DNA of 64,000 bases from Ichthyophis bannanicus (taxonomy: Eukaryota; Chordata; Amphibia; Gymnophiona; Ichthyophiidae): contig JAWIIG010000025.1 in assembly GCA_033557465.1 (NCBI GenBank), forward strand, positions 9,168,501-9,232,500, written 5' to 3'. Positions 1-9,758 of this stretch are shown piece by piece. A model generated the notes under the pieces. That model worked only from the letters and a program-made list of their open reading frames with translations. It did not search any database and was not told the origin of the DNA. Made by a program: the position numbers and the translations under genes. Position 1 is the stretch's first letter. Each line of letters starts with the position of its first letter.

Positions 1-112
1 AAAAATACCTTTTCACAGGGCTATACACGAGGGTCCAGGGCAAAGACTAAGTAGTGGGTCCAGCCAGTGCCAGACATATTGAAGCTCTATCTTGGTTCAT
101 CACTCAACTAAG
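1..112. other. Unassigned flank
   Basis: No coding potential or repeat signature could be recognised in this short leading stretch. Confidence 0.4.
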
Positions 113-275
113 GAAGTGGCCTAGAGTTAGAACAGTGGGCTGAGAACCAGGAAAGCCAGGGTTCTGATTCCTGCTTTTGTCACTGATGTGCCTTGTGACC
201 TTGAGCGGGTCACTTTATCGCCCGTTGCTTCAGGTACCTACTTAGATTGTAAGCTCTTTTTAGCAGGGACATATT
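113..275 (+). repeat. tRNA-derived SINE, 5' part (interrupted by DIRS-A)
   Basis: The stretch has a degenerate tRNA-like head: an A-box-like segment followed by a B-box-like GGTTCTGATTCC. Next come the 'cttgtgacctt' and 'attgtaagctcttt' segments typical of vertebrate SINEs. The same head occurs in reverse orientation near 44.0-44.2 kb, supporting a repeat family. The copy stops where DIRS-A begins, and a SINE-like tail resumes after DIRS-A near 5.52 kb, so the DIRS element probably inserted into it. It is not a functional tRNA gene: no cloverleaf is apparent and the B box is mutated. Confidence 0.65.
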
Positions 276-280
276 TGCTC

Positions 281-441
281 TGGGAACAAGCAGGAAGTCA
301 GTCCTCACATATGGGTGACGTCAGTGCCGATGGATCCCATGCAGAAGCATCTCCCCAGCTTTCAAAGAAAGTCTTTGGGCGATGCACCACCCATGCGTGG
401 TCCACTTCCCGCTCAAGAGTGCCATGTTGCCTCAGTCTCCT
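281..441 (+). repeat. DIRS-A left inverted terminal repeat
   Basis: About 160 bases are the imperfect reverse complement of 5314-5470. The repeat contains the palindrome TGACGTCA (a CRE/ATF-type site) near 317, and it is closely similar to the DIRS-D left repeat at 45669-45831. Confidence 0.85.
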
Positions 442-544
442 TTTTTCCGTGGAGCCCTTCTGATGCTGTCCAATTTTCCCCGGAAAAAAGTCAGATTTTA
501 TTCTCAAGTTTTTTCCGGTTTGCGTACCAGTTCCTCACCTTGGC

Positions 545-1346
545 TTTGCTCCTTGGGTCCGTTTATTTAATTTTTACTTTACTTTACTTTACTTTATTAA
601 AACATTTGATAGACCGCCCAGGCCGAAGCGTCAGGGCGGTGTACAATCATAAAATGTGACAGCTGCTGAGAAAGGAAAAAGAAAAGAACGCCAAAAAAAT
701 AATAGAACAGCAAAGAAATAGTAGAGAATCAAGAGAGAGAGCAGAACAGTAAGACAGTAAAACTGATAAAACAAAATTGTAAAAGCAATAAAATAATAAC
801 TTAAAAATAAGACGAATTAAAAAGGCAGGGGAGGGGAGGAGGAAACACGAGCCAGATATAGGTGGAATAGGGGGCGAGACTAGGGGGACAAACACCATCA
901 GTGGGGAGAACAGAAGGGAATAGGGGGGGGGAAAGAAATGGGAGACTAGGGGAGGAAAGCATCATCAGTAGGGGGGGGGTGATCGAACGCTTGACAGAAA
1001 AGGTGGGTCTTGAGGAGGGCTTTAAAACGAGTGTAGGATAGTTCTAGGCGAAGAGGTAAGGAAGAGAGTTCCAGAGGGCGGGACATAGAAAAAAGAAAGC
1101 AGAGTGTCGGGTGGATTCGAGGCGGGCCTGAGTGGGTGAGGGAAGAAAGAGGCGGTTACCATGAGCAGATCGGAGAAGGTGGGGAGAGGGCTGAAGATGA
1201 ATAATGTTAGCTAAATACTGGGGGGAGTCAGAGAAAAGAGCCTTAAGTGCAAGGATGAGTAATTTAAACATGAACCGAAACTTGATAGGGAGCCAATGTA
1301 AGGAAAGAAGACAGGGAGAAACATGAGAACGAAGAGGGGATAAAGT
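545..1346 (-). mobile_element. L2-clade LINE 3' fragment inserted in the DIRS-A leader
   Basis: The minus strand encodes the C-terminal L2-type reverse transcriptase signature SLHWLPIKFRFMFKLLI, then an ALWNSLP motif. It is followed by a 3' untranslated region ending in a short AAAGT-rich simple repeat at the low-coordinate end. The 'gataccgccc'-like 3' untranslated motif is shared with the L2 fragment at 19.57 kb. DIRS-A leader sequence lies on both sides (compare 45.83-46.07 kb in DIRS-D), so this is an insertion into DIRS-A. The 5' part of the LINE is missing, as usual for target-primed insertion. Confidence 0.75.
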
Positions 1347-1425
1347 TTTCCTCGATAGGTGTTCGCACCCTTTTTCAGCCGAAGGCCTCGGACCCCTGCC
1401 AAGAGGCAGGGACCCCTTTTTTCCG

Positions 1426-2841
1426 ATGACTTCCAGTGGCTTCAAAAAGTGTGACCAGTGTGGAAAAATGATGTCACTCACCGACCCACACACCTGCTGC
1501 TTCACTGCCTTGGTCCGTAGCACAATGACTCCGACTGCGAGCTCTGCAGAACCATGACCCCAAAGGCCTTAAAAAGCCTCCATCAGCAGCAGAAAAAGTT
1601 CTTCCAGAGGTCCAACTCCACCCTGGAGTCTCTGGTGACACCACGCTCCAGGGCACCCTCCGATACCTCGGTGCCCCACGAAGCCAGAGCCTCTTAGGAG
1701 TCCTGCAGCCGGTCGAGGTCCCGGTCTCATTCCTCGAGACACCGTTCCTCCCCGGCGAGTGCCCATGGCTCAGACAGACAATCCTCTGGAGGTCAGGCAC
1801 TGCAAAGGATTGTCCTTGACCAAGGTGAATGTGCAGCGTCGGAGTCATCCTTGGACTTCGAGTCTGAATGGGAGACTGAGGTCGAAGAGTCCCCAGACAT
1901 GAGGTGCCACCAAGACGTTCCCTCGGATCCATCTCCCCCGGTAACGAAACGCTGTTTCCCTCCCAAGAATATGGTGTTTCTCAATTTTGTGAGAGATATG
2001 GCCAAAGCTCTCGCTATCGAGACTGAAGCCGAGGAGGACCCGCGAACTGAGGAATTGAACATCCTCCAATAAGAGGCACTCCCAAAGGAAACTCTTATGG
2101 TCCTGGTGCCCCTGATCCTTGACTGCTTCCTCTTACGCATGTGGGAAACACTGGCACCGGTACCAATTGTTAGCAGGTGCCTCGACGCCATGTACCGAGT
2201 ATGCTGAAGCCCGGGGTTCCAAAAGACCCAGCTTCCCACAATTCCATGGTCGTGGCCATGCATAACTCAAGAGCCAAAAAACGTATTCGTTGGTACCACC
2301 TGGCTGGGAGGCCCAAACCCTCGATGCCGTCGGCTGGAAAGTCTTCCAAGGCTCGATGCTAGCATGCCAAATCCAGTCCTATCAGCTCTATATTGGTATG
2401 TACCTGAAGGAACTGTCGAAGGAGCTCGGGGGATTCTCGGCAGGCCTCGAGGGCAAACCTCTGCAGAGGTTCAAGTCTCTAACCTTGGCAGTAAAAGAAT
2501 GCTTGAAGTTTCTGTCCTGAGCAGCCTATAATGGTTTTCAGTCATCGACCAGGGTGGCCAACACCAGTATCAGGGCACAACATCAAGCATGGCTCCAGTC
2601 ATCTGACCTGGAGCAATGGGTACAGGACAAACTAATCAATGTCCCCTGCATTAGTGAAAACTTATTTGGGAAACCCATGGCGGATAAAGCAGTGGAGATA
2701 GAGACGGAGTATGTCATAAGAATCAGGCTATCAAAGAAGACCTCTGTACAATTCCCTGAAGAAAACACTGGGGGAAAAAGCCCCTTTTCCCCAGGAAGAA
2801 AGGGGTCTTTAGGAGCACCCCGCACTTCCAGGCCTTCTTAG
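1426..2841 (+). pseudogene. DIRS-A gag-like ORF1, broken
   Basis: This is the structural (gag-like) protein region of the element. It starts at ATG 1426 with SGFKKCDQCGKMMSLTD, the N-terminal Cys-rich motif seen in every DIRS gag here. That frame is lost near 1500. Homologous segments then appear in several frames: FVRDMAKALAIETEAEEDP near 1990, the LYIGMYLKELSKELGGFSAG segment near 2385 and the QHQAWLQSSDLEQWVQDKL segment near 2580. The order matches DIRS-D gag. There are several frameshifts and in-frame stops, including tga at 2518-2520 and taa near 2070, so it cannot make a full product. Confidence 0.8.
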
Positions 2842-2989
2842 CTCCTCAGCAGGGCCAACAACAAAAGGGCAAGGGACATGGTCCCAGAAAACAAAAAGCC
2901 CCGAAGCCCCAGGTACCGGTTCAGGCCTAGCCTGGGGAAAGCATTTGACTGCCTGGGTGTGACCTCCACTACCCCAGGAGGTCCTCTGC

Positions 2990-4838
2990 TGCCCACAGGC
3001 GGGCACCTAGCCCTGTTTGCCCACAGGTGGACAGCTATCACTACTGATACTTGGGTGTTACAAGTGGTCAAAGAGGGTTACCTCCCCTTGGCCACCTACA
3101 TTGGCCTTGTACTTCCTGGGAGAACCCACCAGGCCTCTCCTCCACCAAACCTTGCTCCTCACCGAGTTAGCAGGACAACTCCGGGACAGAGCAGTGGAGC
3201 TAGTGCCACAACGTCTCTGGGGCACCAGCTTCTACTCCAGATATTTCCTCGTTCCCAAGAGGACTGGTTGTCTCAGGTCCATCCCAGACCTGCGAGAGCT
3301 CAACAAGTTTCTGGTGAGGGAGAAGTTCAAGATGCTCTCCCTTAGAACACTGCTGCCATTCCTTCAGCAGGGAGACTGGCTTTGCTCCTTAGATCTAAAG
3401 GATGCCTACACTCACATCCTCATTCAACCCAGCCACAGAAAATACCTTCGGTTCGTGATCGGGGGACAGCACTACCAATACAGGGTGCTGCCCATTGGTC
3501 TGGCCTCGTCTCCAAGGGTCTTCACAAAGTGCCTCGCAGTGGTTGCAGCCCACCTCAGGCTTCAAGGGGCCTTCGTCTTCCCTTATATGGATGACTGGCT
3601 AATAAAGGGGGGCACAACTGCAGAGGCACAATGCACCACCAGATGCACCATAAATGCCCCACAGCACCTGGGGTTTGTCATAAACTACCCCAAGTCCCAC
3701 CTCACTCTGGATCCAGAGTCTGTAGGGGTGCAGTTGTCACCCTCCAGGCAAAAGCCTTCTTCCCTCCCTCAGGAGAGATCAGAATGCCTAAGAGAACTAG
3801 CTGCGGAGGTGCAACAATGCAGGACACTATCCGCTCAGCTTCTCTTCCGCCTGCTGTGACACATGGCCTTCATGGTCTACGTGACATCAAATGCCCACCT
3901 GCACATGAGAGCAGCCCAGGAGTGCCTCCACTCTCAGTGGGCCCAAGCCATAGGCAGGCTCAAGGACAGAGTGCAGGTGACCCGCCAGCTAGCAGGCTCC
4001 CTCAGATGATGGCAGAACCCATGTCACCGTCAGGCCGGGATTCCTTCTAGGCACCCACCCCCCAGAAGCTCCTCACCACGGACACCTCTCTAATGGTCTG
4101 GGGAGCACATTGTGAGAGCCTCCACACATGGCTTGCTGGTCCCAGAGGGAATCCAAAATCCAGATCAACCTGCTGGAAGTCAGGGCAATATTCTTGGCTC
4201 TCAGAACCTTCCGCCACTAACTACAGCACCATGCAGTGCTGATCCAAACCGACAATCAGGCCGCGATGTTCTACATGAACAAACAAGGAGGGACAGGGTC
4301 GTACCCCCTCTGTAGGGAGGGAGTAGCCCTCTGCCCCTATGCTATACGCAGAGAGATGCTCCTGAGGATGGTGTACCTCCTGGGCCAAGACAATGTCTTA
4401 GCAGACAAACTGAGCAGGATACTCCAGCTGCATGAGTGGCGCCTGGACCCAGCAGTAGCCTCGTGGCTGTTCCGGCTCTGGGGTGTCCTGGTGATGGACC
4501 TGTTCACCAGCTCAGAGAATGCACAGTTGCCCCATTTCTGCTCCTGCCGACCGCACACATCCTGGGTAGTGTCGGATGTATTCCTCATTCTGTCGATGGA
4601 AGCCTCCTGTATGCCCTCCAACACTGCTGATATCAAAGACCCTGCTTAAGACTCAGTGCAACAGAGCATCACTAGTGCTGATAGCCCCTCAGTGGCCCAG
4701 ACAACCTTGGTTCCCACTGCTCCTCTCCCTATCGACGGTACCACCAATTCCCCTGGGCCAAGCCCCAGCACTACTCTTGCCAGGAGCAGGGCTCTCTTCT
4801 ACACCTCTCGCTCACGGCTTGAGCTGCTGAAAGGGTAG
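2990..4838 (+). pseudogene. DIRS-A reverse transcriptase-RNase H-Dam-like polyprotein, broken
   Basis: This region would copy the element RNA into DNA. The longest open piece (3017-3859) shows the palm motifs: FYSRYFLVPKRTG, motif A SLDLKDAYTH with both aspartates, YRVLPIGLASSPRVFTK and the catalytic FPYMDDWL. RNase H follows in a different frame, with QTDNQAAMFYMNKQGGTGS near 4243 and LADKLSRILQLHEWRLDP near 4395. A DLFTSSENAQLPHFCS segment then opens the Dam-like C-terminal domain. Frame changes occur near 3110, at the stop at 3857-3859, and around 4050-4230. The last codons LLKG and stop 4836-4838 match the DIRS-D end. The RT active site is intact but the frame is not. Confidence 0.82.
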
Positions 4839-5125
4839 TATTAGCTCCCTTCAGTCTCCCATGAGACGTGGAAGAGATTCTCCTGGCCTCTAGTAAGGCC
4901 TCCACAAGAAGGGAGAATGTCTTCAAGTGGCGCCATTTCTCATTGTGGTGCACAGAAAAGTGGATGAACCCATTCTGCTTAGTGGATGTGGTACTCCAAT
5001 ACCTGCTCCACCTATCACAGGTAGGACTGAAGTCCAACTCAGTCAAAGTCCACCTGAGTGCTATCGCAGCGCATCACCGTCTGTCGAGGGGAAATCCCTA
5101 TTGGCTCAGACCCTTGTGTCTCGGT
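4824..5125 (+). pseudogene. DIRS-A tyrosine recombinase, N-terminal half only
   Basis: The N-terminal, core-binding part of the DIRS recombinase is readable: EEILLASSKASTRRENVFKW, then FSLWCTEKWMNPF and KSNSVKVHLSAIAAHHRLS. It aligns with residues about 15-110 of the DIRS-D recombinase. The sequence breaks off near 5110-5125, so the catalytic R-H-R-Y half is absent. The segment just after the break resembles the element's own RNase H region. No ATG starts this frame at the end of the RT frame, as also seen in DIRS-D. Confidence 0.78.
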
Positions 5126-5162
5126 TTCTATGGGGTCAGGGCGATATTCCTGGCCCTCACTA

Positions 5163-5525
5163 CTACAGTAGTGATAAGTATTCAGGTAAAGCGTAGTTAC
5201 TCACCTGTAACAGATGTTCTCTGGGAACAGCAGGAATCAGTCCTCACAACCCTTCCCTTGGAGTTGCTTCTTTACTGTATTTTAAATTTTGCCATCTTAG
5301 CTATGTTATTTGACTGAGGCAAGATGGCACCCTTGGGCAGGAAGTGGACCACACATGCATAGTGGCATCTCTCAAAGGCTTTGTTTGAAAGCTGAAGAGA
5401 TGCTTTCACGTGAGCTTCATCGGCGCTGACGTCACCCATATGTGAGGGCTGATTCCTTCTGTCCCCAGAGAACACCCATTACAGGTGAGTAACTACGCTT
5501 AACCTGAATACTTATCACTACTGTA
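5163..5525. repeat. DIRS-A 3' end: half ICR plus right inverted repeat, with a fold-back extending into flank
   Basis: Positions 5189-5255 are the reverse complement of the outer right end, the right half of the internal complementary region. The other half, which should be complementary to the left end, is missing together with the recombinase C terminus. The right inverted repeat is 5314-5470 and contains TGACGTCA. The fold-back between about 5165 and 5525 runs past the element's conserved end: 'taagtattcaggt' at 5178-5190 pairs with 'acctgaatactta' just outside the element. The outer end reads CAGGTGAGTAAC, a consensus splice-donor-like motif. Confidence 0.75.
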
Positions 5526-5580
5526 CAGTGCAAATTCAGTAGTACTATAAAAATAAGTATTATAACCTCACCAAAAGGCC
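5501..5580 (+). repeat. Probable 3' part of the SINE split by DIRS-A
   Basis: The stretch 'gtacagtgcaaattcagtag' followed by 'actataaaaataag' resembles the tail of tRNA-SINEs ending in an L2-like 'gcgctatagaaataa' sequence. With the head at 113-275 it would make one SINE interrupted by DIRS-A. The assignment is by eye and the sequence is diverged. Confidence 0.5.
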
Positions 5581-5639
5581 CTCTATGGTGCTAGGGCCCC
5601 TGACAATTGCCCTATTCCCCCTCTCTCATGCCTGGCCCT

Positions 5640-5947
5640 TGTTTTCTCTGTCCACAAGCAGGATGAAATTAGCCAGACCAAAGAGTGATGTCATCTGACA
5701 GTGCTGACAAGGGATTCCAGTTTCTCAGAGCTCAGAATGACGGACATCTTTCTGAGCATGTGTGGGAGTTCCTGAGCAGTGACTGCTCCTCAGTCCCCTC
5801 AGACTCATTTTGTCTCTGCTGATGCCTTAACACGGATTCTTCTCTCTCCTAGTTTCTATATGGCTTTTACCTTTTCCTCCTATAAGACTCCCAGATGTTG
5901 TGCTTTACCATTTTTACCCTCTATTTAGAAAAGAGCAAGAGAGAAAA
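5640..5947 (+). mobile_element. DIRS-F relict, left end (split by DIRS-B)
   Basis: The segment 'ctgtccacaagcaggatg' followed by a diverged 'gtgatgtcatctgac' box, then 'ctcagagctcagaa' and 'tctgagcatgtgtgggagt', aligns in order with the left end of DIRS-C at 12.54-12.66 kb. It is an old copy of the B/C subfamily. Its leader stops at 5947, where DIRS-B begins, and its gag resumes beyond DIRS-B at about 11.9 kb. Confidence 0.68.
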
Positions 5948-5970
5948 CAGTTACTTACCTGTAACGTGAG

Positions 5971-6120
5971 TTCTCCAGGTACAGCAGGATAAGTCAGCCA
6001 CAAGTGGTGACGTCATCTGACGGAGCCTAAGACGGAAGTACTCTCATTAGCCCAGAAGGCTTTAGCCTTCTCGGCATGGCTAGTGGCCCCACCTCCAGAT
6101 CCGCCCCTAGCTGGTCAGAG
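5971..6120 (-). repeat. DIRS-B inverted terminal repeat, low-coordinate end (element 3' end)
   Basis: About 150 bases form a near-perfect reverse complement of 11717-11866, differing at few positions. It contains TGACGTCA near 6007. The outermost 5948-5970 is unique to this end; on the minus strand it reads CAGGTAAGTAAC outward, a consensus 5' splice-donor-like motif. Confidence 0.9.
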
Positions 6121-6187
6121 TTTCCCCAGCTGAGCCGGTGCAAGAGCTAGGAGGCGGATAGGCTAAGGCGGGGAGGAGGGTGGGAAA

Positions 6188-6286
6188 GTGTGGCTGACTT
6201 ATCCTGCTGTCCCTGGAGAACTCACGTTACAGGTAAGTAACTCGGTTTTCTCCCAGGACAAGCAGGATGAGTCAGCCACAAGTGGT
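6188..6286 (-). repeat. DIRS-B internal complementary region (ICR)
   Basis: The first half (6188-6240) is the reverse complement of the low-coordinate outer end. The second half (about 6246-6286) is the reverse complement of the high-coordinate outer end. The fusion of the two end complements is the hallmark DIRS structure, thought to template completion of the ends and circularisation. Confidence 0.9.
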
Positions 6287-6579
6287 GCCTCCCTAGCTAC
6301 ACCTACAGCGGCGGGGAGGGGGCTGTCAATGAGGCAAGCCAGAGCGTAAGGTGCAACAAGAAGGTTTAATGTGCAGTTTCACGGAAACCGTGTAGACAAG
6401 TGCAACAACTAGGCAAACAATTCAAATTGTGCAAAACACTCTGAACAATGCTGAAATTTTGTGCAAATACTGTGCAATTCTTATAAACTGTGCAATTACT
6501 GTGCAACTCTTATCAAACAGTGCAATACTCAGAGCAATCATTAGAGAACAAAACGCCAACAAGGGCGAAACAGTTCCTT
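6287..6579 (-). other. DIRS-B untranslated spacer between recombinase and ICR
   Basis: No coding potential. The strand has a loosely repeated 'tgtgcaa' motif at about 6360-6530, and no clear AATAAA signal was seen in the sense orientation. Confidence 0.5.
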
Positions 6580-7647
6580 TCAGACAGAGTCCATTGTGCT
6601 TGTTGCCGCAGACAGTACAGCAAGGCCAAACGCGGAGCCGCTCTGATTTGTCATGTCCAGACAGTAGTGTTTTTGGAAGGTCTGGATCGAGGCCCATGTG
6701 GCCGCTCTGCAGATGTCAGGGACTGGAATGGAGCGCAGGTTGGCGATGGTGGCGGCCAACGCCCGCAAATGGTGAGCCCTGATCCCTGAGGTAGGAGGTG
6801 CTTATGCTCTTGACAAGCACAGGGAGATGCAAGAGGAGATCCAGATGGACAGGGTACGCTTGGATACTGGGCGCCCGGGTCTGTTAGGATCGTATGAGAC
6901 CAAGAGCTGTGAGCCTTTCCTTAAGGATGAAGTCGGTTCCAGATAGCATCGTAGCGCTCTAACACAGTCCAGGGTATGCATGCGCTGTCGCTCCGGGTCA
7001 GAGTGTGTCCCCGGTAGGAAGCAGGGTAATTCGATGGTCTGATTGATATGGAAGGCAGTGGCCACCTTGGGGACAAACTTGGGGTGTGTTTGCAGGCAGG
7101 CCCGGTCCTGGTGAAGTATGGTATAAGGCGGGTGGGCTACCAAGGCGTGTAGCTCGGAGATCCGTCTGGCTGAAGTTATAGCAATGAGGAATAGTGTTTT
7201 CCAAGAGACGAACTTCAGTTCCGCGAGCTGCAGCGGTTCAAAGGGCTCACCGGTGAGCTGGTCGAGGACGATGTTGAGGTCCCATGGGGGCACAGGTTCG
7301 CGGACCGGGGGATGCAGGTTGGTCAGACCTTTCATGAAGCGAACTACCAGAGGTAGAGTTGCTATCAACGCGTCACTTGCTCGGTGGTGGAAAGCCGCTA
7401 TGGCCGCTAAGTGGACCTTGATGCACTGGGTCTTCAGGCCCAGTGCTGAGAGAGAGGTGAGGTATTGGAGGAGCAAGGGCACCGGGCATGAGAAGGGGTC
7501 CAGACTTCGGGATGCGCACCAGATGCTAAAACAGCGCCATTTGAGGCTGTAGGCTTTCCTGGTGGAAGGGCGTCGAGACGCCAGAATGACTTGCTGGACC
7601 TCTGCTGGGAGATTGAATGGGGCAAGGGTCAGCCTTTCAGTTTCCAT
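6580..7647 (-). pseudogene. DIRS-B tyrosine recombinase, one in-frame stop
   Basis: This is the integrase of the element, a tyrosine recombinase expected to insert the circular DNA intermediate. It begins at ATG 7647, overlapping the RT stop (7629) by 19 bases. The frame of about 355 codons has one TAA at 6804-6802. N-terminal core-binding segment: STRKAYSLKWRCFSIWC. Catalytic domain: ITSARRISEL with the first arginine, THPKFVPKVATAFH, YDPNRPGRPVSKRTLS, then after the stop AHHLRAL (H-x-x-R) and FQKHYCLD with the candidate nucleophile tyrosine. All four catalytic residues survive; only the stop separates them. Translation from an upstream ATG at 7773 would add residues that overlap the RT end and seem non-homologous. 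Confidence 0.88.
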
Positions 7648-9758
7648 GCAGTTAGCGATAGCATCCGCAGGTTGGGATCTAGGAGGGCTCCGTTGTCCTG
7701 TGAGAGTAAGTCTGGTCTCAATGGGAGATGGATGGGGGGTTCCAGCGCTAGGCGGTGCAGGTAGGGGAACCAAATTTGCCCGGGCCAGTAGGGAACTACC
7801 AGGATGGCCAACGCTTTGTCCCTGATCAGCTATTGAATTGTCCTAGCAACTAGCGGGGTGGAGGGGAAGGCGTAGACAAGAGGCCACTGGCTCCAGGTCA
7901 CGTCGAAGGCGTCCGCAGCTATTCTGTGTGGCGCAGGCCGCTTGGAGCAGAAAAGGCGGCATTTGGAGTTCTCTTGTGACGCAAAGAGGTCGATCAGTGG
8001 GTGGCCCCATCTCGCGAAGAGGGACGATGACACCTCTTCGTGGAGTGTCCATTCGTGGGGGTTCAATTGTCTGCTGAGCTGGTCGGCAATGACATTCTCC
8101 TCTCCCGGCAGGTAGCAGGCTTGGAGGCTGCACCTGTAAGAGAGGGCCAGGCGCCAAGTGCGTAGGGCTTCTCTGCACAGAGGTCGTGATCCAGTGCCCC
8201 CTTGCTTGTTTATGTAGAACATAGTTACTTGATTGTCTGTCTGGATCTTGACAGTTCTTCCCTTTATGAGCTCCCGAAAAGCCTGAAGTGCGTGGTGGAC
8301 AGCTCTGAGCTCGAGGATGTTGCTGTGAAGGTCTCTCTCGGAAGCTGACCACAAGCCCTGCGTGTGAGTGCCAGCACAATGGGCTCCCCAACCTAGAGCT
8401 GATGCGTCTGTGGTCACTGTGACCTGGTGCGCCGGAAGCTGGAGGGGTCTGCCCTGAGACAAGTGTTTCGGGTGAGTCCACCAGCGAATTGCCTTGGCCA
8501 CCGTGGGATGGATGGGAATCATGGCGGACAGGGGCTGTGAATGCTGGCACCAATGAGAGCGGAGGTGCCATTGAAGGGCTCGCATGTGCAGTTTCGCAAG
8601 GGGAAGGACATGGGTGGTAGCTGCCATGTGCCCCAGGAGGCGAAGAATGGTTCTCGCCGTCGAGCGTGATGAGCTGATGACTTGAAGGGCAAGATTGATG
8701 ATGGTGTGCCTTCTGCTCAGGGGAAGAAAGGCCTTGGCTTGAGTAGTGTCTATGCAGGCCCCGATGAATTCCAGCCTCTGGACTGGGGTGAGGCGAGACT
8801 TCGCATAGTTGACCAGAAAGCCCAGGGAGGCGAGCAGTGCTGTGGCCTTCTTGACCGCCCTCTGAAGCTCTGAGGGGGAGGGGGCAGAGAATAGCCAATC
8901 GTCCAGGTAGGGGAACACAATTACACCGGCTTTGCGCAGATGCGCAGCCGCCACTGCTACACACTTTGTGAAAACTCTGGGGGCAGGAGAGAGGCTGAAG
9001 GGAAGAACTCTGTATTGGTAGTGACTGCCCGCTACCTGGAAACGCAGGAATTTCCTGTGATAAGGATGAATGGGAACGTGAGTGTAGGCATCTTGGAGAT
9101 CCAGGGAGGCCAGCCACTGATTGGGTTGGATGGATGAGAGCGAGTGCATCCTGAATTTCTCCTTCGTTATGTGCCTGTTGAGGTCCCGGAGGTCGAGGAT
9201 GGGTCGAACACCTCCCGACTTCTTGGGGTCGAGAAAGTACCTGGAGTAAAATCCCAAGTTGATTTCGCTGGGGGGGACCGGCTCGATGGCCTTGGCCTTC
9301 AGGAGGGATACTATCTCCGAGGTCATAGGAGCAAGATGTTGCAGGGGGACCTTGTTCGGAGGAAGGGAGCGTTGAAGTGGAGTTGAGGAAAATTGTATGC
9401 AGTAGCCCTGTTTGATAATAGTGAGCACCCAACGGTCTGTTGTTATCATCTCCCAGGAGTGCTGGAAAGCTGACAACCGTCCCCCGGCCAGCGGTTGCAG
9501 GCCGGGCTGCGAGTCAAAAACTAGGGTTGGCTTTCGCGGAGGCGGGCCCAGACTTCTTTTGTGCAAGCTCCCGCTGTCGCGGCTTCTGTCTGTAAGTTTG
9601 ATGGTAAGTCTGTTTGTATTTGGGCTGTTGCCACTTTCAATAATAGTTGTTGTTTTTGTGAGCCGAGGAGTATTGGGAGCCTCCATTACGGTAGGAACGA
9701 GGGCGGTCTGTACATTCCTCGAGGGTTTGAAGTGTGGTGCAACGTTCACGCATGTCAT
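7629..9758 (-). pseudogene. DIRS-B RT-RNase H-Dam-like polyprotein, one in-frame stop
   Basis: This polyprotein would copy the element's RNA to DNA. An open frame of 642 codons ends at TAG 7832-7830, where the DIRS-C homologue reads TIQW; the same frame then continues to 7629. RT motifs: FYSRYFLDPKKSGG, motif A SLDLQDAYTH, YRVLPFSLSPAPRVFTK and the catalytic FPYLDDWL. RNase H: TTDASALGWGAHC, LELRAVHHALQAF, QTDNQVTMFYINKQGGTGS and IADQLSRQLNPHEW. The C-terminal DLFASQENSKCRLFCS to YAFPSTPL to VVPYWPGQIWFPYL stretch is the region described as Dam-like (adenine methyltransferase-like) in DIRS families. The start is uncertain because the frame overlaps the gag end. Confidence 0.9.

Larger units (their letters stand above)
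276..5500 (+). mobile_element. DIRS-A: decayed DIRS-type tyrosine-recombinase retrotransposon
   Basis: This is a plus-strand DIRS element of the same subfamily as DIRS-D (45.7-51.4 kb). In order it has a left inverted terminal repeat, an untranslated leader broken by an L2 fragment, gag, RT-RNase H and a truncated tyrosine recombinase. It ends with half of the internal complementary region and the right inverted repeat. No direct target duplication is visible, as expected for recombinase-mediated integration. All three coding regions carry several frameshifts or stops and the recombinase lacks its catalytic half, so the copy is dead. End positions are good to about 5-10 bases. Confidence 0.88.

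Noticed and set aside
7843..9432. A 529-codon minus-strand ORF overlapping the RT of DIRS-B in another frame
   Set aside because: It is the +1 shadow of the RT frame. It shows low-complexity Ser/Pro/His composition and no motif, while the RT frame has all RT and RNase H signatures.
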